In this document: piece after piece, positions 1 to 10,400 of the stretch | Layout of the letters: every line of letters starts with the position of its first letter | Position numbering within the stretch: position 1 is the first letter of the stretch | NCBI RefSeq assembly: GCF_035918235.1 | Contig: NZ_CP109485.1 | Span: forward strand, 6,197,001-6,261,000 | Origin: Streptomyces sp. NBC_01445 | Lineage (GTDB): Bacteria > Actinomycetota > Actinomycetes > Streptomycetales > Streptomycetaceae | DNA: 64,000 bases | Direction: 5' to 3' | Translations under genes and position numbers: made by a program | Notes under the pieces: model-generated | What the model was told of the DNA's origin: nothing | Database searches by the model: none | The model's input: only the letters and a program-made list of their open reading frames with translations

Positions 1-1
1 C

Positions 2-1156
2 ACGACCACCCCGCGCGCGGGCCGCGACCTCTTCCTCGTCGCCAACACCGTCGACGAGCTGGGCGGCGTCACCGCCTGGACCCACCAGATGGCCCGTCTC
101 TTCCAGCGCGCGGGCCACCGCGTGCACGTCATCGGCGTCCACGAGGCGGAGCTCAAACTCGCCCTCCCCGCCGACCTCGGCTACGAAGTGACCAGCCTCT
201 ACCCCGCGCACCCCCCGACCCCGCGCCCCGTGCGCGGCCTCGCCCGCCTCAGCCCCGCCGCGCACCGCCGCGAAGCCCGGCGTCTCGCGGACCGCGGGCG
301 CGCCGTCGCCCGTCTCTCGGAACTCTTCCGCGCCGCCCGGCCCGGCGCCGTAGCCGTCGTCACCCAGGTGTGGCCCATGGAGTGGCTGCGCGAGGCGGAC
401 ACCGCCGGTCTGCGGATCATCGGCATGAGCCACGAGTCGTACGCCTACTCGCGGGCCTGCCACCGCTACCGCTGGATCAGGCGGAACTACCCGTCCGCCG
501 ACCGCTGGCTCGCCCTGACCCAGGAGGACGCCGACGACTGGATCGCCGACGGCATGCACAACGTCGGCGCCATGCCGAACGCCCTCGCCCACCTGCCCGA
601 GATCCCCTCGCCACGCACCGCGAAGGTCGTGTGCAGCATCGGCCGCCTCGCCGACCAGAAGGGCATCGACATGCTCGTCGACACCTGGGCCGAGGTCGCC
701 CCGCGCCGGCCCGGCTGGACCCTGCGGATCTACGGTGCCGGGGCCGACGAGCCGGACCTGCGGCGCCAGTGCACCGAGCTGGGCCTCGACGGCTCGGTGG
801 AGTGGATGGGCCGCACGGACGACGTGGCGGGGGCGCTCGCCGGAAGCGCCGTGTTCGTCCAGTCGTCGCGCGGCGAGGGATTCCCCCTCGCGCTGATGGA
901 GGCCATGGCGAGCGCCGTGCCGTGCGCCGCGTTCGACTGCGCGCCCGGGGTGCGGGAGATCGTGCGCGACGGCGAGGACGGCCTCCTCGCACCCCCCGGC
1001 GACACCGCCGCCCTCGCCGATCGCCTCCTGCGCCTCACCGGCAACCCGCGGATGCGGGACGCGATGGGGGAGCGGGCCAGGGTCAATGTGCAGCGGTTCT
1101 CCGAGGAGCGCGTCCTGGAACGCTGGGAGGAGCTGTTCGCCCTGCTGGAGCGGTGA
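2..1156 (+). CDS. GT4-family glycosyltransferase, 5' end outside window
   Basis: The frame is open from the first bases of the window and already encodes family sequence (LFLVANTVDELGGVTAW) before the first ATG at 89, so the true start lies upstream and this is the C-terminal part. The C-terminal half carries the GT-B retaining glycosyltransferase fold: VCSIGRLADQKGID at the start of the nucleotide-sugar domain and an E-x7-E region in SRGEGFPLALMEAMA, then a typical ending (ERWEELFALLE). The sugar donor and acceptor cannot be told. It converges on the teichoic-acid polymerase-like gene with a 24-bp gap, which suggests a shared cell-wall glycopolymer role (inference). No signal peptide is visible in the part seen; probably cytoplasmic. 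Confidence 0.85.
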   Translation, partial: TTTPRAGRDLFLVANTVDELGGVTAWTHQMARLFQRAGHRVHVIGVHEAELKLALPADLGYEVTSLYPAHPPTPRPVRGLARLSPAAHRREARRLADRGRAVARLSELFRAARPGAVAVVTQVWPMEWLREADTAGLRIIGMSHESYAYSRACHRYRWIRRNYPSADRWLALTQEDADDWIADGMHNVGAMPNALAHLPEIPSPRTAKVVCSIGRLADQKGIDMLVDTWAEVAPRRPGWTLRIYGAGADEPDLRRQCTELGLDGSVEWMGRTDDVAGALAGSAVFVQSSRGEGFPLALMEAMASAVPCAAFDCAPGVREIVRDGEDGLLAPPGDTAALADRLLRLTGNPRMRDAMGERARVNVQRFSEERVLERWEELFALLER

Positions 1157-1180
1157 GGCCCGGCCCCGCGCCTTCCGTGC

Positions 1181-3427
1181 TCAGGCGCGCGGGCCGACCC
1201 GCTCGTCCGCGGGCTCCGGGCGCGGCCCGGCGATCGGCACCTCGCGCACGGACCGCGCCTCCTGGTCCTCGCCGAGCACGACGTGCCGCACGACCCGCTC
1301 GGCCGCCCGCCCGTCGTCGTACGGGCAGAACCGCTCGCGGAACGCGGCTCGCAGCTGCGCCGAGCGCGAGCCGCGCCAGTGTCCCGTCGTGAAGATGTCG
1401 ATCAGCTCGTCCTCGCTGCGGGCGACGGCGCCGGGCGGGGACGTGCGCAGGTCGAAGTACGTGCCGCGCGACGCCTCGTACGCCTCCCAGTCGTCGGCGT
1501 GGATCACGATGGGCCGGTCGAGGTTGGCGTAGTCGAACATCAGGGACGAGTAGTCGGTGACGAGGGCGTCCGCCGCAAGGCACAGCGACTCGACGCTCGG
1601 ATGGTCGGAGACGTCGACGACACGGCCGGTGCCCTGAGCGAAAGGTGCCTGGTGCAGCGGGTGGGCGCGGGTCAGGACGACGAAGTCCGTGCCGAGCCGG
1701 CGCAGCACCCGCTCCAGGTCGAGAGTGCAGCGCTGGGTGCGGCGGTAGTCGCGGTGGGTGGGCGCGTACAGGATCGCCGTCGCGCCCTCGGGGATGCCGA
1801 GGCTCTCGCGGATGCGGGCCACGTCCCGCGAACTCGCCCGGTGGAAGGCGTCGTTGCGCGGATAGCCGTACTCCAGCGTCGTGTACGCGGCCGGGTAGAC
1901 GCGCTCCCACACGAGGGTGGAGTGCCGGTTGGCGGACAGGACGTAGTCCCAGGTGTCGACGGAGCGCAGGAGCTGGTCGAAGTCCTGGCCGCGGGCCGCC
2001 GCCGGGTAGTCCTGGAGGTCGAGGCCCATCTTCTTCAGGGGCGTGCCGTGCTGCGTCTGGATCACGACCTGGCCGGGGCGCTTGACCAGCCTGCGGTCGA
2101 AGTTGACGTTGTTGACCAGGTACTTGGAGCGGGCCAGCGCCGTCCAGTAGGCGGCGGTCCCGGGACTCAGGGCGCGGGTGCCGGACGGCAGGGTGTGGTG
2201 GTGCTCGGGGCCGGCGATCCACGCGGTGGCGACGTGCGGCGCGTGCGCGCGGAACGCGGCTTCCAGGGCGCCCGGGTTGCAGCCGTAGCCGCGCCCCCAG
2301 TAGCTGGAGAACACGGCCCGGTCCGCGCGCACCGGGAGCCGCAGCTGCACGCGGTAGTGCGCCTGGAGGACGGCCGCCCGGGCCGTACGCCGCAGCCGGT
2401 CCGTGAACCCCCGGACCCGCCGCACGAGACGCATCGCCGCGGCCAGCGACCGGTAGGTGCGGTGCGAACCGAGCCGCACCAGGCCGTGCCGGAGGCGGTC
2501 GCGGGCGGCGACGGGCGCGCCGGGGACGCGGTAACGGCGGTAGTGCGCGCGGGCCCTGCGCAGGAATTCGGGGCGGGTGCCGCGCGCCAGCCGGTCCGGG
2601 TTCGTGAACACCGTGGCGAAGTGCTCGACCATCCGCCGGAACAGCAACGGGCGCCACACGGAGGCGAGGTCGGGGTGCGCGTCGAGGAACGCGAAGACTC
2701 GGTCGTACTGCTCGAAGACGTCGAAGTGCGCGCGGGACGTGGTGCCCAGGATGTTGCCCCGGCGGCGCTGGCGGTAGTGGACGCAGACCCGGTCGAGGGT
2801 GGCGATCGTCCGCGCCGACATCAGGACCGGATAGGTCCAGGGGGTGTCCTCGTAGTAGCCGGGCGGGAAGGTGAAGCCCTGCTCCTCGATGAAGGCCCGC
2901 CGGTACGCCTTGTTCCAGACCACCATGAGGAGTTGGAGGATCTCGGGGCGGTCGGCGAGCGCGAACGGCGCCGGTCCGTCCTGCGTGAGCCGGTCCGCGT
3001 ACTGGTTGCGCACGGCCTCGCCCGTCCAGTACGTGCGGGCGTAGTCGTAGACCAGGACGTCGGGGCCGCCGGTCTCCTCGATGCGGTCCGTGATCGCCTG
3101 GAGCGCGCCCGGCGTGAGGGTGTCGTCGCTGTCGAGGAAGAGGACGTAGTCCCCGGTGGCCTGTTCGAGGCCGGTGTTGCGGGCACGGCCGAGCCCCACG
3201 TTCTCCGGCAGACGCACCGTCCGCACCCGCTCGTCCCGCGCCGCGAACTCGTCGGCGATCGCGCCGCTCGCGTCCGGCGAGCAGTCGTCGACCGCGATCA
3301 CCTCGAGATCGGAACACGACTGTTCCAGGACGGATTCGAGGCACGCGTGCAGGTAGGCCTGCACCTTGTACACGGGGACGATGACACTGAACCGGGGCAA
3401 GGCGCATCCATGGGTCGGCACGGGCAT
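1181..3427 (-). CDS. bifunctional GT2 glycosyltransferase / CDP-glycerol glycerophosphotransferase (TagF-like)
   Basis: 748 aa from the ATG at 3427, chosen because the GT2 domain (PRFSVIVPVYK) begins about 11 residues later and upstream codons look non-coding. Residues about 10-250 are a family 2 glycosyltransferase with VIAVDDCSPD and the metal-binding FLDSDDT. After a helical linker, residues about 400-720 match the CDP-glycerol:poly(glycerophosphate) glycerophosphotransferase family: TQHGTPLKKMGLD, ILYAPTHRDY, LTRAHPL and a late LVTDYSSLMFDYA. Such proteins extend teichoic-acid type polymers at the inner membrane face, so it probably both glycosylates and polymerises a wall polyol-phosphate. 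Actinomycetes often fuse these two domains. The ribosome site is weak (CGGGCAG). Convergent with the GT4 gene downstream. Confidence 0.88.
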   Translation of the reverse strand: MPVPTHGCALPRFSVIVPVYKVQAYLHACLESVLEQSCSDLEVIAVDDCSPDASGAIADEFAARDERVRTVRLPENVGLGRARNTGLEQATGDYVLFLDSDDTLTPGALQAITDRIEETGGPDVLVYDYARTYWTGEAVRNQYADRLTQDGPAPFALADRPEILQLLMVVWNKAYRRAFIEEQGFTFPPGYYEDTPWTYPVLMSARTIATLDRVCVHYRQRRRGNILGTTSRAHFDVFEQYDRVFAFLDAHPDLASVWRPLLFRRMVEHFATVFTNPDRLARGTRPEFLRRARAHYRRYRVPGAPVAARDRLRHGLVRLGSHRTYRSLAAAMRLVRRVRGFTDRLRRTARAAVLQAHYRVQLRLPVRADRAVFSSYWGRGYGCNPGALEAAFRAHAPHVATAWIAGPEHHHTLPSGTRALSPGTAAYWTALARSKYLVNNVNFDRRLVKRPGQVVIQTQHGTPLKKMGLDLQDYPAAARGQDFDQLLRSVDTWDYVLSANRHSTLVWERVYPAAYTTLEYGYPRNDAFHRASSRDVARIRESLGIPEGATAILYAPTHRDYRRTQRCTLDLERVLRRLGTDFVVLTRAHPLHQAPFAQGTGRVVDVSDHPSVESLCLAADALVTDYSSLMFDYANLDRPIVIHADDWEAYEASRGTYFDLRTSPPGAVARSEDELIDIFTTGHWRGSRSAQLRAAFRERFCPYDDGRAAERVVRHVVLGEDQEARSVREVPIAGPRPEPADERVGPRA

Positions 3428-3485
3428 ACTGCCCGGGAACGGCCGATGGAGTGATCCGGTTACGCCAGATGTGGCATACGAGGGA

Positions 3486-3507
3486 CCCCTCGGTAGCCGA
3501 AGAGGGG
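3486..3507 (-). terminator. possible terminator hairpin after the ABC importer operon
   Basis: The inverted repeat CCCCTC/GAGGGG closes a 10-nt loop between the stop of the sugar permease gene (3553) and the start of the GT2/TagF gene (3427). There is no clear T-run, so this is a weak call. A run of eight C lies next to it at 3526-3533. Confidence 0.35.
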
Positions 3508-3552
3508 CGAACCGTGACCGGTCCGCCCCCCCCAATTCGCCTGCGAATGCGG

Positions 3553-4434
3553 CTATTTCACCGCTCCTGCCATCACACCGGACACGAACTGCCGCTGGAA
3601 GGCGAAGAACACGGCCAGCGGGATCACCATCGAGATGAAGGCGCCGGGCGCCAGGATCTCGATGTTCCCGCTGAACTGCCGCACCTGCTGCTGGAGCGCG
3701 ACCGTCAGCGGCTGCGAGCCGGAGTCGGAGAAGATCAGCGCGACCAGCATGTCGTTCCACACCCACAGGAACTGGAAGATGCCGAGCGACGCGATGGCCG
3801 GGCCGCCGAGCGGCAGGACCACCGTGGCGAAGAGCCGCGCCTCTCCCGCCCCGTCGAGCCGTGCCGCCTCCAGGAGTTCACGGGGGATCTCCGCGAAGAA
3901 GTTGCGCAGCAGGAAGATCGCGAACGGCAGCCCGAAGCCGACGTGGAACAGGATGACGCCGATGATGCTGCCGAAGATGCCGATCTTCCCGAAGAGTTCG
4001 GACAGCGGGATCAGCGCCACCTGCACCGGCACCACGAGCAGCCCGACGACCGCCATGAACCAGCCGTCGCGGCCCTTGAAGTCCATGCAGGCGAAGGCGT
4101 ATCCGGCCATCGACCCGATGATCACGACGAGGAGCGTCGCCGGGACCGTGATCCAGATCGTGTTGAACAGGGCGTGGGTGATCTCGTCCTTCTCCAGGAG
4201 CGTCTGATAGCTCTTGGTCGTCAGCTGGGCCGGAGCGGTGAAGACCTTCCACCAGCCCGACGCGGCGATGTCCGTCGGATCGCGGAACGAGGAGACCAGC
4301 AGCCCGAAGGTCGGCACCAGCCAGAACAGGCCGACCACGAGCAGGAAGGCGCGCAGCGCCCCGCCCGCCGCGCCGCTCGCGATCCGGGCGGCGAGCGAAC
4401 GCTTGGCGCGCACGGACGTGTCGAGTGCGGTCAC
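3553..4434 (-). CDS. carbohydrate ABC transporter permease, MalG type
   Basis: 293 aa from the GTG at 4434, which overlaps the TGA of the upstream permease gene by four bases (GTGA), implying translational coupling; an ATG further upstream would lie inside that gene. It has the family's six hydrophobic segments and the cytoplasmic EAA loop ([21 protein letters not shown]) that contacts the ATPase, and ends in the usual [15 protein letters not shown]. It is the second membrane subunit of a CUT1 sugar importer with the two genes upstream. No ATP-binding gene is in the cluster; Streptomyces CUT1 importers commonly share the MsiK ATPase (established for the genus, inferred here). Substrate unknown. 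Confidence 0.92.
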   Translation of the reverse strand: MTALDTSVRAKRSLAARIASGAAGGALRAFLLVVGLFWLVPTFGLLVSSFRDPTDIAASGWWKVFTAPAQLTTKSYQTLLEKDEITHALFNTIWITVPATLLVVIIGSMAGYAFACMDFKGRDGWFMAVVGLLVVPVQVALIPLSELFGKIGIFGSIIGVILFHVGFGLPFAIFLLRNFFAEIPRELLEAARLDGAGEARLFATVVLPLGGPAIASLGIFQFLWVWNDMLVALIFSDSGSQPLTVALQQQVRQFSGNIEILAPGAFISMVIPLAVFFAFQRQFVSGVMAGAVK

Positions 4435-5789
4435 CGCTGACGCTCCTTCCGCAGCCGGCGGATGTTGACCCACATCACCGGGAGGACGAGCAGCAGGAGC
4501 AGCACGCCGATCGCGCTGCCCGCGCCGAAGTTCCCCTGGCCGCCGAACGCGGACAGGAACAGCTGGAGGGCCAGGACGTTGGCGTCATCCTGGGACGGCT
4601 GCGGCGCGATGATGTAGATCAGGTCGAAGATCTTCATCACGTTGATCATCAGCGTGACCAGGACGACGGTGAGGACCGGCGCGAGCAGCGGCACGGTGAC
4701 CTTGCGGAACACCTGCCACTCGTTCGCCCCATCGACGCGCGCCGCCTCCAGGAGGTTACGGTCGATGCCCGCGAGCCCGGCCGCGATCAGGACCATCGCG
4801 AAGCCCGCCCACATCCAGGCGTACGCGCCGATGATCGACGGCGTCACCAGGGCCGGGCCGAGCCACTCGACGCCGTTGTAGGCGGTCGCGAAGTTCGAGC
4901 CCGGGAGCCGGAGCTGGGCTCCGTCGGCCGACTTGGGCAGGGTGAAGGTGCCGTCGTCGCCGCTGGTGGTGGACGCGACGACCTTGCCGCCCTTCACCGC
5001 CTCCACCTTGACGCCCTTCAGGGCCTTCTCGCCCGCGTCGACGGCGCCCTTCTCGCCGCCCCCGCCGAGCTTGAAGTCCAGCCAGACCGTCCCGGTGACC
5101 TTGTCGCCCCCGGGGCTCGCCGGCTTGGCGTTCTGCGGGCTGCCGGGCACCTTGTCGGGTGCGATACCGACGAGCGGCAGGAACGCCGGGGTACCGGCCC
5201 GAGCGGTCTGCTTCGTCATGAACGAACCGCCGCCGGACGCCTTCAGGTCGCTGCCGATGGCAGGGCGCGCCTTGGGGTACACGGAGGCGTCGGCGAACGC
5301 GTCGTGCACGGACGTCACGATCGCGTTGGCCGCGCCCTGGTTCGGGTCCTGCTCGTAGACCAGGCGGAAGATGATGCCCGCCGCCAGCATCGAGATCGCC
5401 ATCGGCATGAAGACGATCAGCTTGAACGCCGTGCCCCAGCGCACCCGTTCGGTCAGCACCGCGAAGATCAGGCCGAGCGCCGTGCACAGGGCCGGCGCCA
5501 CGGCCACCCAGATCGCCGTGTTCCTGACCGCGATCAGCGTCTGGTGGTCGCGGAAGATGTCGCTGTAGTTGTCGAGGCCGACGAATTCCGAGCCGCCGGA
5601 GTCGTAGAGGCTGCGCCAGACCGAGTACCCGATCGGGTAGACCACGAGCGCGCCGAGCAGGACGAGCGCGGGCAGCAGAAACAGCGCCGCCACCCACGGC
5701 CGGGTCCCGATCACGCTCTTGCGCGGTGTTCCGGACGGCGCCGGCGGCAGTGCGCCGGCGCCCCCCGCCTTCGCCACGGAGGACGACAT
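4431..5789 (-). CDS. carbohydrate ABC transporter permease, MalF type, with extracellular beta-domain insertion
   Basis: 452 aa, about 150 longer than a usual MalF-type permease. Residues about 30-150 contain the first membrane segments; the rest of the permease resumes near residue 315 ([20 protein letters not shown]) and has the EAA loop ([17 protein letters not shown]). Between them lies a hydrophilic stretch of about 160 residues that interrupts the fold at an extracytoplasmic loop. It includes [28 protein letters not shown] and [12 protein letters not shown], the pattern of a carboxypeptidase-regulatory/SdrD-B type beta-sandwich. It might help capture substrate or dock the binding lipoprotein (inference). 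It starts at ATG 5789, nine bases after the lipoprotein gene stop, and is coupled to the next permease. Confidence 0.9.
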   Translation of the reverse strand: MSSSVAKAGGAGALPPAPSGTPRKSVIGTRPWVAALFLLPALVLLGALVVYPIGYSVWRSLYDSGGSEFVGLDNYSDIFRDHQTLIAVRNTAIWVAVAPALCTALGLIFAVLTERVRWGTAFKLIVFMPMAISMLAAGIIFRLVYEQDPNQGAANAIVTSVHDAFADASVYPKARPAIGSDLKASGGGSFMTKQTARAGTPAFLPLVGIAPDKVPGSPQNAKPASPGGDKVTGTVWLDFKLGGGGEKGAVDAGEKALKGVKVEAVKGGKVVASTTSGDDGTFTLPKSADGAQLRLPGSNFATAYNGVEWLGPALVTPSIIGAYAWMWAGFAMVLIAAGLAGIDRNLLEAARVDGANEWQVFRKVTVPLLAPVLTVVLVTLMINVMKIFDLIYIIAPQPSQDDANVLALQLFLSAFGGQGNFGAGSAIGVLLLLLVLPVMWVNIRRLRKERQR

Positions 5790-5798
5790 ACCGCGCCG

Positions 5799-7205
5799 TC
5801 AGCCGTTCTTGTACGCCTTGGCGGCGTCGGCCTCGAGTTGGCGCTGGGTCCCGGCGACGTCCTTCGGGTTCTTCAGGAAGTCCTGGAGCCCCTTCCACTC
5901 GCCGACGCCCTGCGTGCCGCCGAACGCCGCGGGCGCCTGGTCGGACATGTCGAAGCGGAAGTCGTCGCCCGCCGCGAGCAGCGCCTTCGCGATGTCCCGG
6001 GTGACCGCGTCCTTGTACTTGGCGGTGTCCATCTCCTTGTTGGGGGAGATGTAGCCGCCCTGTGCCGCCCAGATCTCGGCCGCGTCGGTCGAGGAGAGGA
6101 ACGTGACGAGCGCCTGGGCGCCCTCGCCGCCCTTGAGCGCCACCGCCACGTCGCCGCCGCTGACCACGGGGGCCTTGTCGCCGACCGCCGGGAACGGGAA
6201 GACCTTGGCGTCCGTGCCGACCTTGGCCTTGGTGTCGGCGTTGATGTTGGCGGTCACGAAGTCGCCCTCGTAGACCATCGCCGCGGGGGTGTCACCGGAG
6301 AACGTCTGCGTGACGGACTTCGGGAACTCCGTGCCGAGCGCGCCCTTGCGGCCGCCCGCGATCAGGTCGTCCTTGCCCCACAGCTGGGCGAGCGTGGTCA
6401 GCGCCTCCTTCACGGAGGGGTCCGTCCACTTGATCTTGTGGGTGGCGAGCTGGTCGTACTTCTCCGGGCCCGCCTGGGAGAGGTAGATGTTCTCGAACCA
6501 GTCGGTGAGCGTCCAGCCGTCCGCGCCGCCGATGGAGACGGCGGGGGAGCCGGCGTCGGACAGGGTCTGCGCGGTGGACAGGAAGTCGTCCCACGTCTTC
6601 GGGGTCTTGGAGATCCCGGCCGCCTCGAACGCGGCGGTGTTGTACCAGACCAGCGACTTGTTGGCGGCCTTCACATAGACGCCGTACTGCTTGCCCTTGT
6701 ACGCCCCGAGGTTCTTCCACCCGGCCGAGAAGTTCTTGTCGACCTGGGCCTGCGCGTCACTGCCCAGCGGCTTGATCCAGCCCTTGTCGGCGAACTGGTG
6801 CAGCACGCCGACCTGCGGCAGGAACGCCACGTCCGGCGGCTTGCCGCCCTCGATCTTCGTACTGAGGAACGTGGCGGTGTTGTTGCCCGTCGGCACGAAG
6901 TTGACCTTGGCGCCGGTGCGCTTCTCGAACTCTTTGAGGACCTTGGTGAAGTTGTCCTGCTCCGGCCCGGTCCAGACGGCCGCGACCTCCAGGGTCTGCC
7001 CGTCGAGCTTGGGCAGCTTGACGGAGGCGCTGCTGCTCTCGCCGCCGCCGCTCGTGTCCTTGCCGCTCTTGTCCTTGCCGTCCCCGCCGCCACAGGCGGT
7101 CAGTGTCAGCGCGAGGGCGCCCGCGGTCAGAGCTGCCGCTGCGGCTTTCGCGGCCCCGGACGTCCTCGACGCCCTTGATGTCGTGCGTGTACGAATGCTG
7201 CGCAT
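5799..7205 (-). CDS. extracellular solute-binding lipoprotein of a sugar ABC importer
   Basis: 468 aa from the ATG at 7205, preferred over 7244 because GGGGCAG lies just upstream and the basic n-region MRSIRTRTT then starts the signal peptide. The lipobox LTLTAC places the lipidated cysteine at residue 38; a Gly/Ser/Lys-rich linker follows. The mature part (TLEVAAVWTGPEQDNFTKVL, GKPPDVAFLPQ, late WKGLQDFLKNPKDV) is a family 1 solute-binding protein anchored outside the membrane. First gene of the operon with two permeases. A pair of 18-bp direct repeats lies 19-56 bases upstream and probably marks its operator. Ligand not recognisable. Confidence 0.93.
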   Translation of the reverse strand: MRSIRTRTTSRASRTSGAAKAAAAALTAGALALTLTACGGGDGKDKSGKDTSGGGESSSASVKLPKLDGQTLEVAAVWTGPEQDNFTKVLKEFEKRTGAKVNFVPTGNNTATFLSTKIEGGKPPDVAFLPQVGVLHQFADKGWIKPLGSDAQAQVDKNFSAGWKNLGAYKGKQYGVYVKAANKSLVWYNTAAFEAAGISKTPKTWDDFLSTAQTLSDAGSPAVSIGGADGWTLTDWFENIYLSQAGPEKYDQLATHKIKWTDPSVKEALTTLAQLWGKDDLIAGGRKGALGTEFPKSVTQTFSGDTPAAMVYEGDFVTANINADTKAKVGTDAKVFPFPAVGDKAPVVSGGDVAVALKGGEGAQALVTFLSSTDAAEIWAAQGGYISPNKEMDTAKYKDAVTRDIAKALLAAGDDFRFDMSDQAPAAFGGTQGVGEWKGLQDFLKNPKDVAGTQRQLEADAAKAYKNG

Positions 7206-7223
7206 CGCTGCCCCGTTCTCGTC

Positions 7224-7261
7224 CCGAACGCTGAACGTACGCACCGAACGCTGAACGTACG
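7224..7261. promoter_or_regulatory. two 18-bp direct repeats upstream of the ABC importer operon
   Basis: The unit ccgaacgctgaacgtacg occurs at 7224-7241 and again, identically, at 7244-7261. The 20-bp period is close to two turns of B-DNA, so a protein could bind both copies on one face. Each unit contains the palindrome CGTACG. The repeats sit just upstream of the lipoprotein gene start (7205). Binding by a sugar-responsive repressor is inference; no regulator gene is adjacent. Confidence 0.5.
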
Positions 7262-7416
7262 TATGTGCGCTGTCCCGTGGCGTCTGGTTCTACGCCCGGC
7301 CAGGGAGGACAGGCAAGGGCGCCTGCGGTGTCAGCTCCAAGATCGTGACGGGGTCGTGATGTCGGCCCCGAACATGGGGAGTCGGAAATTTCCGGGCCGT
7401 CCTGCCGGAGGTCCCG

Positions 7417-10400
7417 TCACAGAAGCGACGGCACCTCCTGCGCCGCGACGGAACGTGCGGCCCGCTCCAGCGCGCTGGCCAGCAGGGCGAGATCGGTCGG
7501 CCCGTTCCCCAGCTCCCTTACGGGGCGCCGGGCCGGCGGGTCGCCCATCCGCGTCCAGTCGAGCGGCACCACCGTGGGCCGCTGCGTGGCCGTACGGGGG
7601 ATCCGCCCCGTGACCCGGCCCGCCTGGAACGCCAGCTCGCGTCCGTCGGCGCCGGAGAGCCGGCCGCGGCCGGGCGCCGGGTCGTCGGGACCGGCCGACG
7701 GGGCGTCGAGCACGACCCGCAGCGCCACGCCCCACGCCGGCTCGGAAGCGGACGCGCGGGCCGCGACCAGATGCACCCCCAGACGCTCGCCGTCCCGGAC
7801 GACGGCCTCCAGGGCCCGTACGACCGATCCCGCGGCGGGTCGCCCCGGCGAGCCGAGCGGGGGTGAGAGCAGCGCGTCCAGGTCGTCCACCAGGACCACG
7901 AGACGGGGCAGGGGCGGGGCCGGATCGGCCTCCTTGCGGGCGGCGGCGGGCCGCAGGCGCAGGGTCGAACTGGGCGGCGTGTCCAGGTCCCCGGCGCCCT
8001 GGTCGGCCGTGCGGGGCGGCGCGGGGCGCTGGGCGACCATCCGGCCCGACACCTCGCGCTGGGTGTGCCACTCGGCGAAGTGCCGGCGCCCGAGCAGCTC
8101 GGCGCGGCGCTTCAGCTCGGCGGCGAGCGACTGGGCGAACTCCCGCATGCGCACCGGGTCGTTGGCGGCCAGATGGGTCGTGACGTGCGGCAGGTCCGTG
8201 CAGACGCGCAGTCCGTCGCCCCGGTCGGCGCCGCCGGTACCGTCCCGCCCGTCGACGAGGACGAGCCCGAGCCGGTCGGGACGCTCGGCCGCCGCGAGCG
8301 ACGCGGCGATCGAGCGCAGCAGCTCCGTGCGGCCACTGCCCGCCGGGCCCTCGATCAGCAGATGGGGGCCCTCGGCGGCCAGGTCCACGACGACCGGTCC
8401 GCGCGGTCCGGCGCCGAGCACGGCCCACGCGCGCCCGCCGAGCGCCTCCGTGTCGTCCCCGGCGGCGGCCCAGCGGGCCATCAGGGAAGCGGGTGTGGCC
8501 CGCGCGAGCCCCAACTCGTCCAGGAGGCGGGCGATTTGGGGCAGCGGTGCGGAGACTCTGGGGTGCGGCTCGCTGGGGCCGCTGTCGGTGCGCAAGGGGG
8601 CGATGGCCCGCGCGAAGCGCTCGGCCCAGGCCGCCGACACCGCGTCGATCGCGGCGACCGTGCCGTGCCCGACGACCTGGCCGTGCGACGTCCGCATCAG
8701 CCGCAGCGCCGTCGCCACATCCCCGCTGAGCAGCGCGACGGCGCCGCACGACTTGAACGCGGGCGACACGGCGCACGCCATTTCATAGGTCTGCGTGACC
8801 GGCGACGCGGGCGAGGACGCGGGGGCCTCGGCGAGACAGATGACATGGATCCCGGCCCGGCCGCCTTCCGTCGCGAGCCGCACGGTGGCCTCGCGCAGCC
8901 CGGCCGATCCCGGGTCCCCGTCGACGACGAGGACGGTCAGCGGGCCGGTCCAGCGGTGCCCGGCGCCGGAGCCCTGGGGCGGCCAGGTCTCCTCGGCGGC
9001 GGGGTGCCCGGCGGGGTGGTCCGTCGTACGAGGTTCCCGGTCGGCGGTGGGCCTGAAATCGGCGTGGCCGTCCGCCGGGGCGTCGCTCGACCGGCCTCCC
9101 GCGCCTTCGTGCCCGTACGGCCCGGGCATTCGGCCACCGCGCTCGCCGGCGTCTGCGGCTTCACCCGAACGGGACCTCGGCACCATGGGGCCGAAGCCGG
9201 CCGGCTGCTGCCCCGCGCGGGCGGCCGCCGGCCCGGCGTCCGGGCGGCGCGACTCGTCGGCGATGTGGTCGTCGAGGCGGCGCAGGAGCTCGCCCGTGCG
9301 GGCCACGGCCTGCTCGCGGTCGTACGCGAGGAGGAGCCGGCAGTCCTGGCCGTGCGCGGGACGCAGATGGGGGAGCCAGCCGAGCCAGGACCACTCGGCA
9401 GCCCGGTCCTGGACGCTGCGCGACCGGTCCGTGCTGACCAGGACGATCTCCAGGGCGTCCGGCGAGTGCAGCGCCGCGAGCTGCGCGACGACGGAACGGG
9501 CCACGCCCGACAGCCGCGCCCGCGGCCCGGCGAGACCGAGCGCGCCCGCCTCCCGCAGCCCCACCGTCACCGGGACGCCGGGCAGCAGCCCCGTGCGGTC
9601 CGGGGCCGTCCGGTCGTCCGTGCCGAGCCGCACCGCGAGCGCCTCGGGGTGCTCGGGGCCGCGCTCCCAGAGCCGTGGCCCCGGGCCGAGCGCGGTGAGC
9701 AGCAGCGCGGCCGCGTCGGGCCAGGACTCGGAGGATCCCCTGGAGGAGGGGGAGGCGGGGGCGAAGGTCTCGGGGACGTGCGGCGGCTCGCCGTGGTGGG
9801 CGCCGGTGTCGTACGGGGACCCGTCCTCGCCCGTACGCCCGCCGGCCAGGCGCCGCGCCCAGGCGCCGAGCCCGCCGCGCCTGCGCTGCTCGCGCGGCAC
9901 GGGTGTCCCGCGCGCGGGGGTGATGGTCGGCGTGCTCTCGGCGGCGGGCGGCCCGGCCTGCTCGGGCACGACGGGGCCGGATCCGGCGGCAAGCGCGGCG
10001 GGCCCGTACGCGTGCCGGGTCTCGCCCGCGAGACCCGGCTGGGAGGAGAGGGCTCCGGAGTCGCCCGCGTCCGGGGCCGTCACGCGCACGTGGCCCTCGC
10101 CGTCGGGCGCCGTCCGCAGCACGGGCCCCGAGGAACCTGAGAAACCAGTGAAAGACGAGGAACCCGCGGCGCCCTCGGGGGCCAGCCGCAGCGTGGACTC
10201 GCCGAGCCGCAGGAGCGCGCCGGGGGCGAGCCGGGCGGGGCGGTCCCCGACAGGGCTGCCGTCGACCGTCGTCCCGTTCGTCGAGCCCAGGTCCGTGACC
10301 GTCACCCGACCGTCCGTGCCGAGCGTCACAGCGCAGTGCATCCGGGACACATCGGGGTCGTCGAGCGCGACATCGGCGTCCGCGGAGCGGCCCACACGGA

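Noticed and set aside
1283..3454. A 723-codon frame antisense to the GT2/TagF gene
   Set aside because: Shadow frame with arginine-rich low-complexity translation and no ribosome site.
4425..7178. A 917-codon open frame antisense to the ABC importer genes
   Set aside because: Long antisense frames are expected at this GC content; the protein is Arg/Val/Asp-biased with no domain, while the other strand has clear permease and lipoprotein features.
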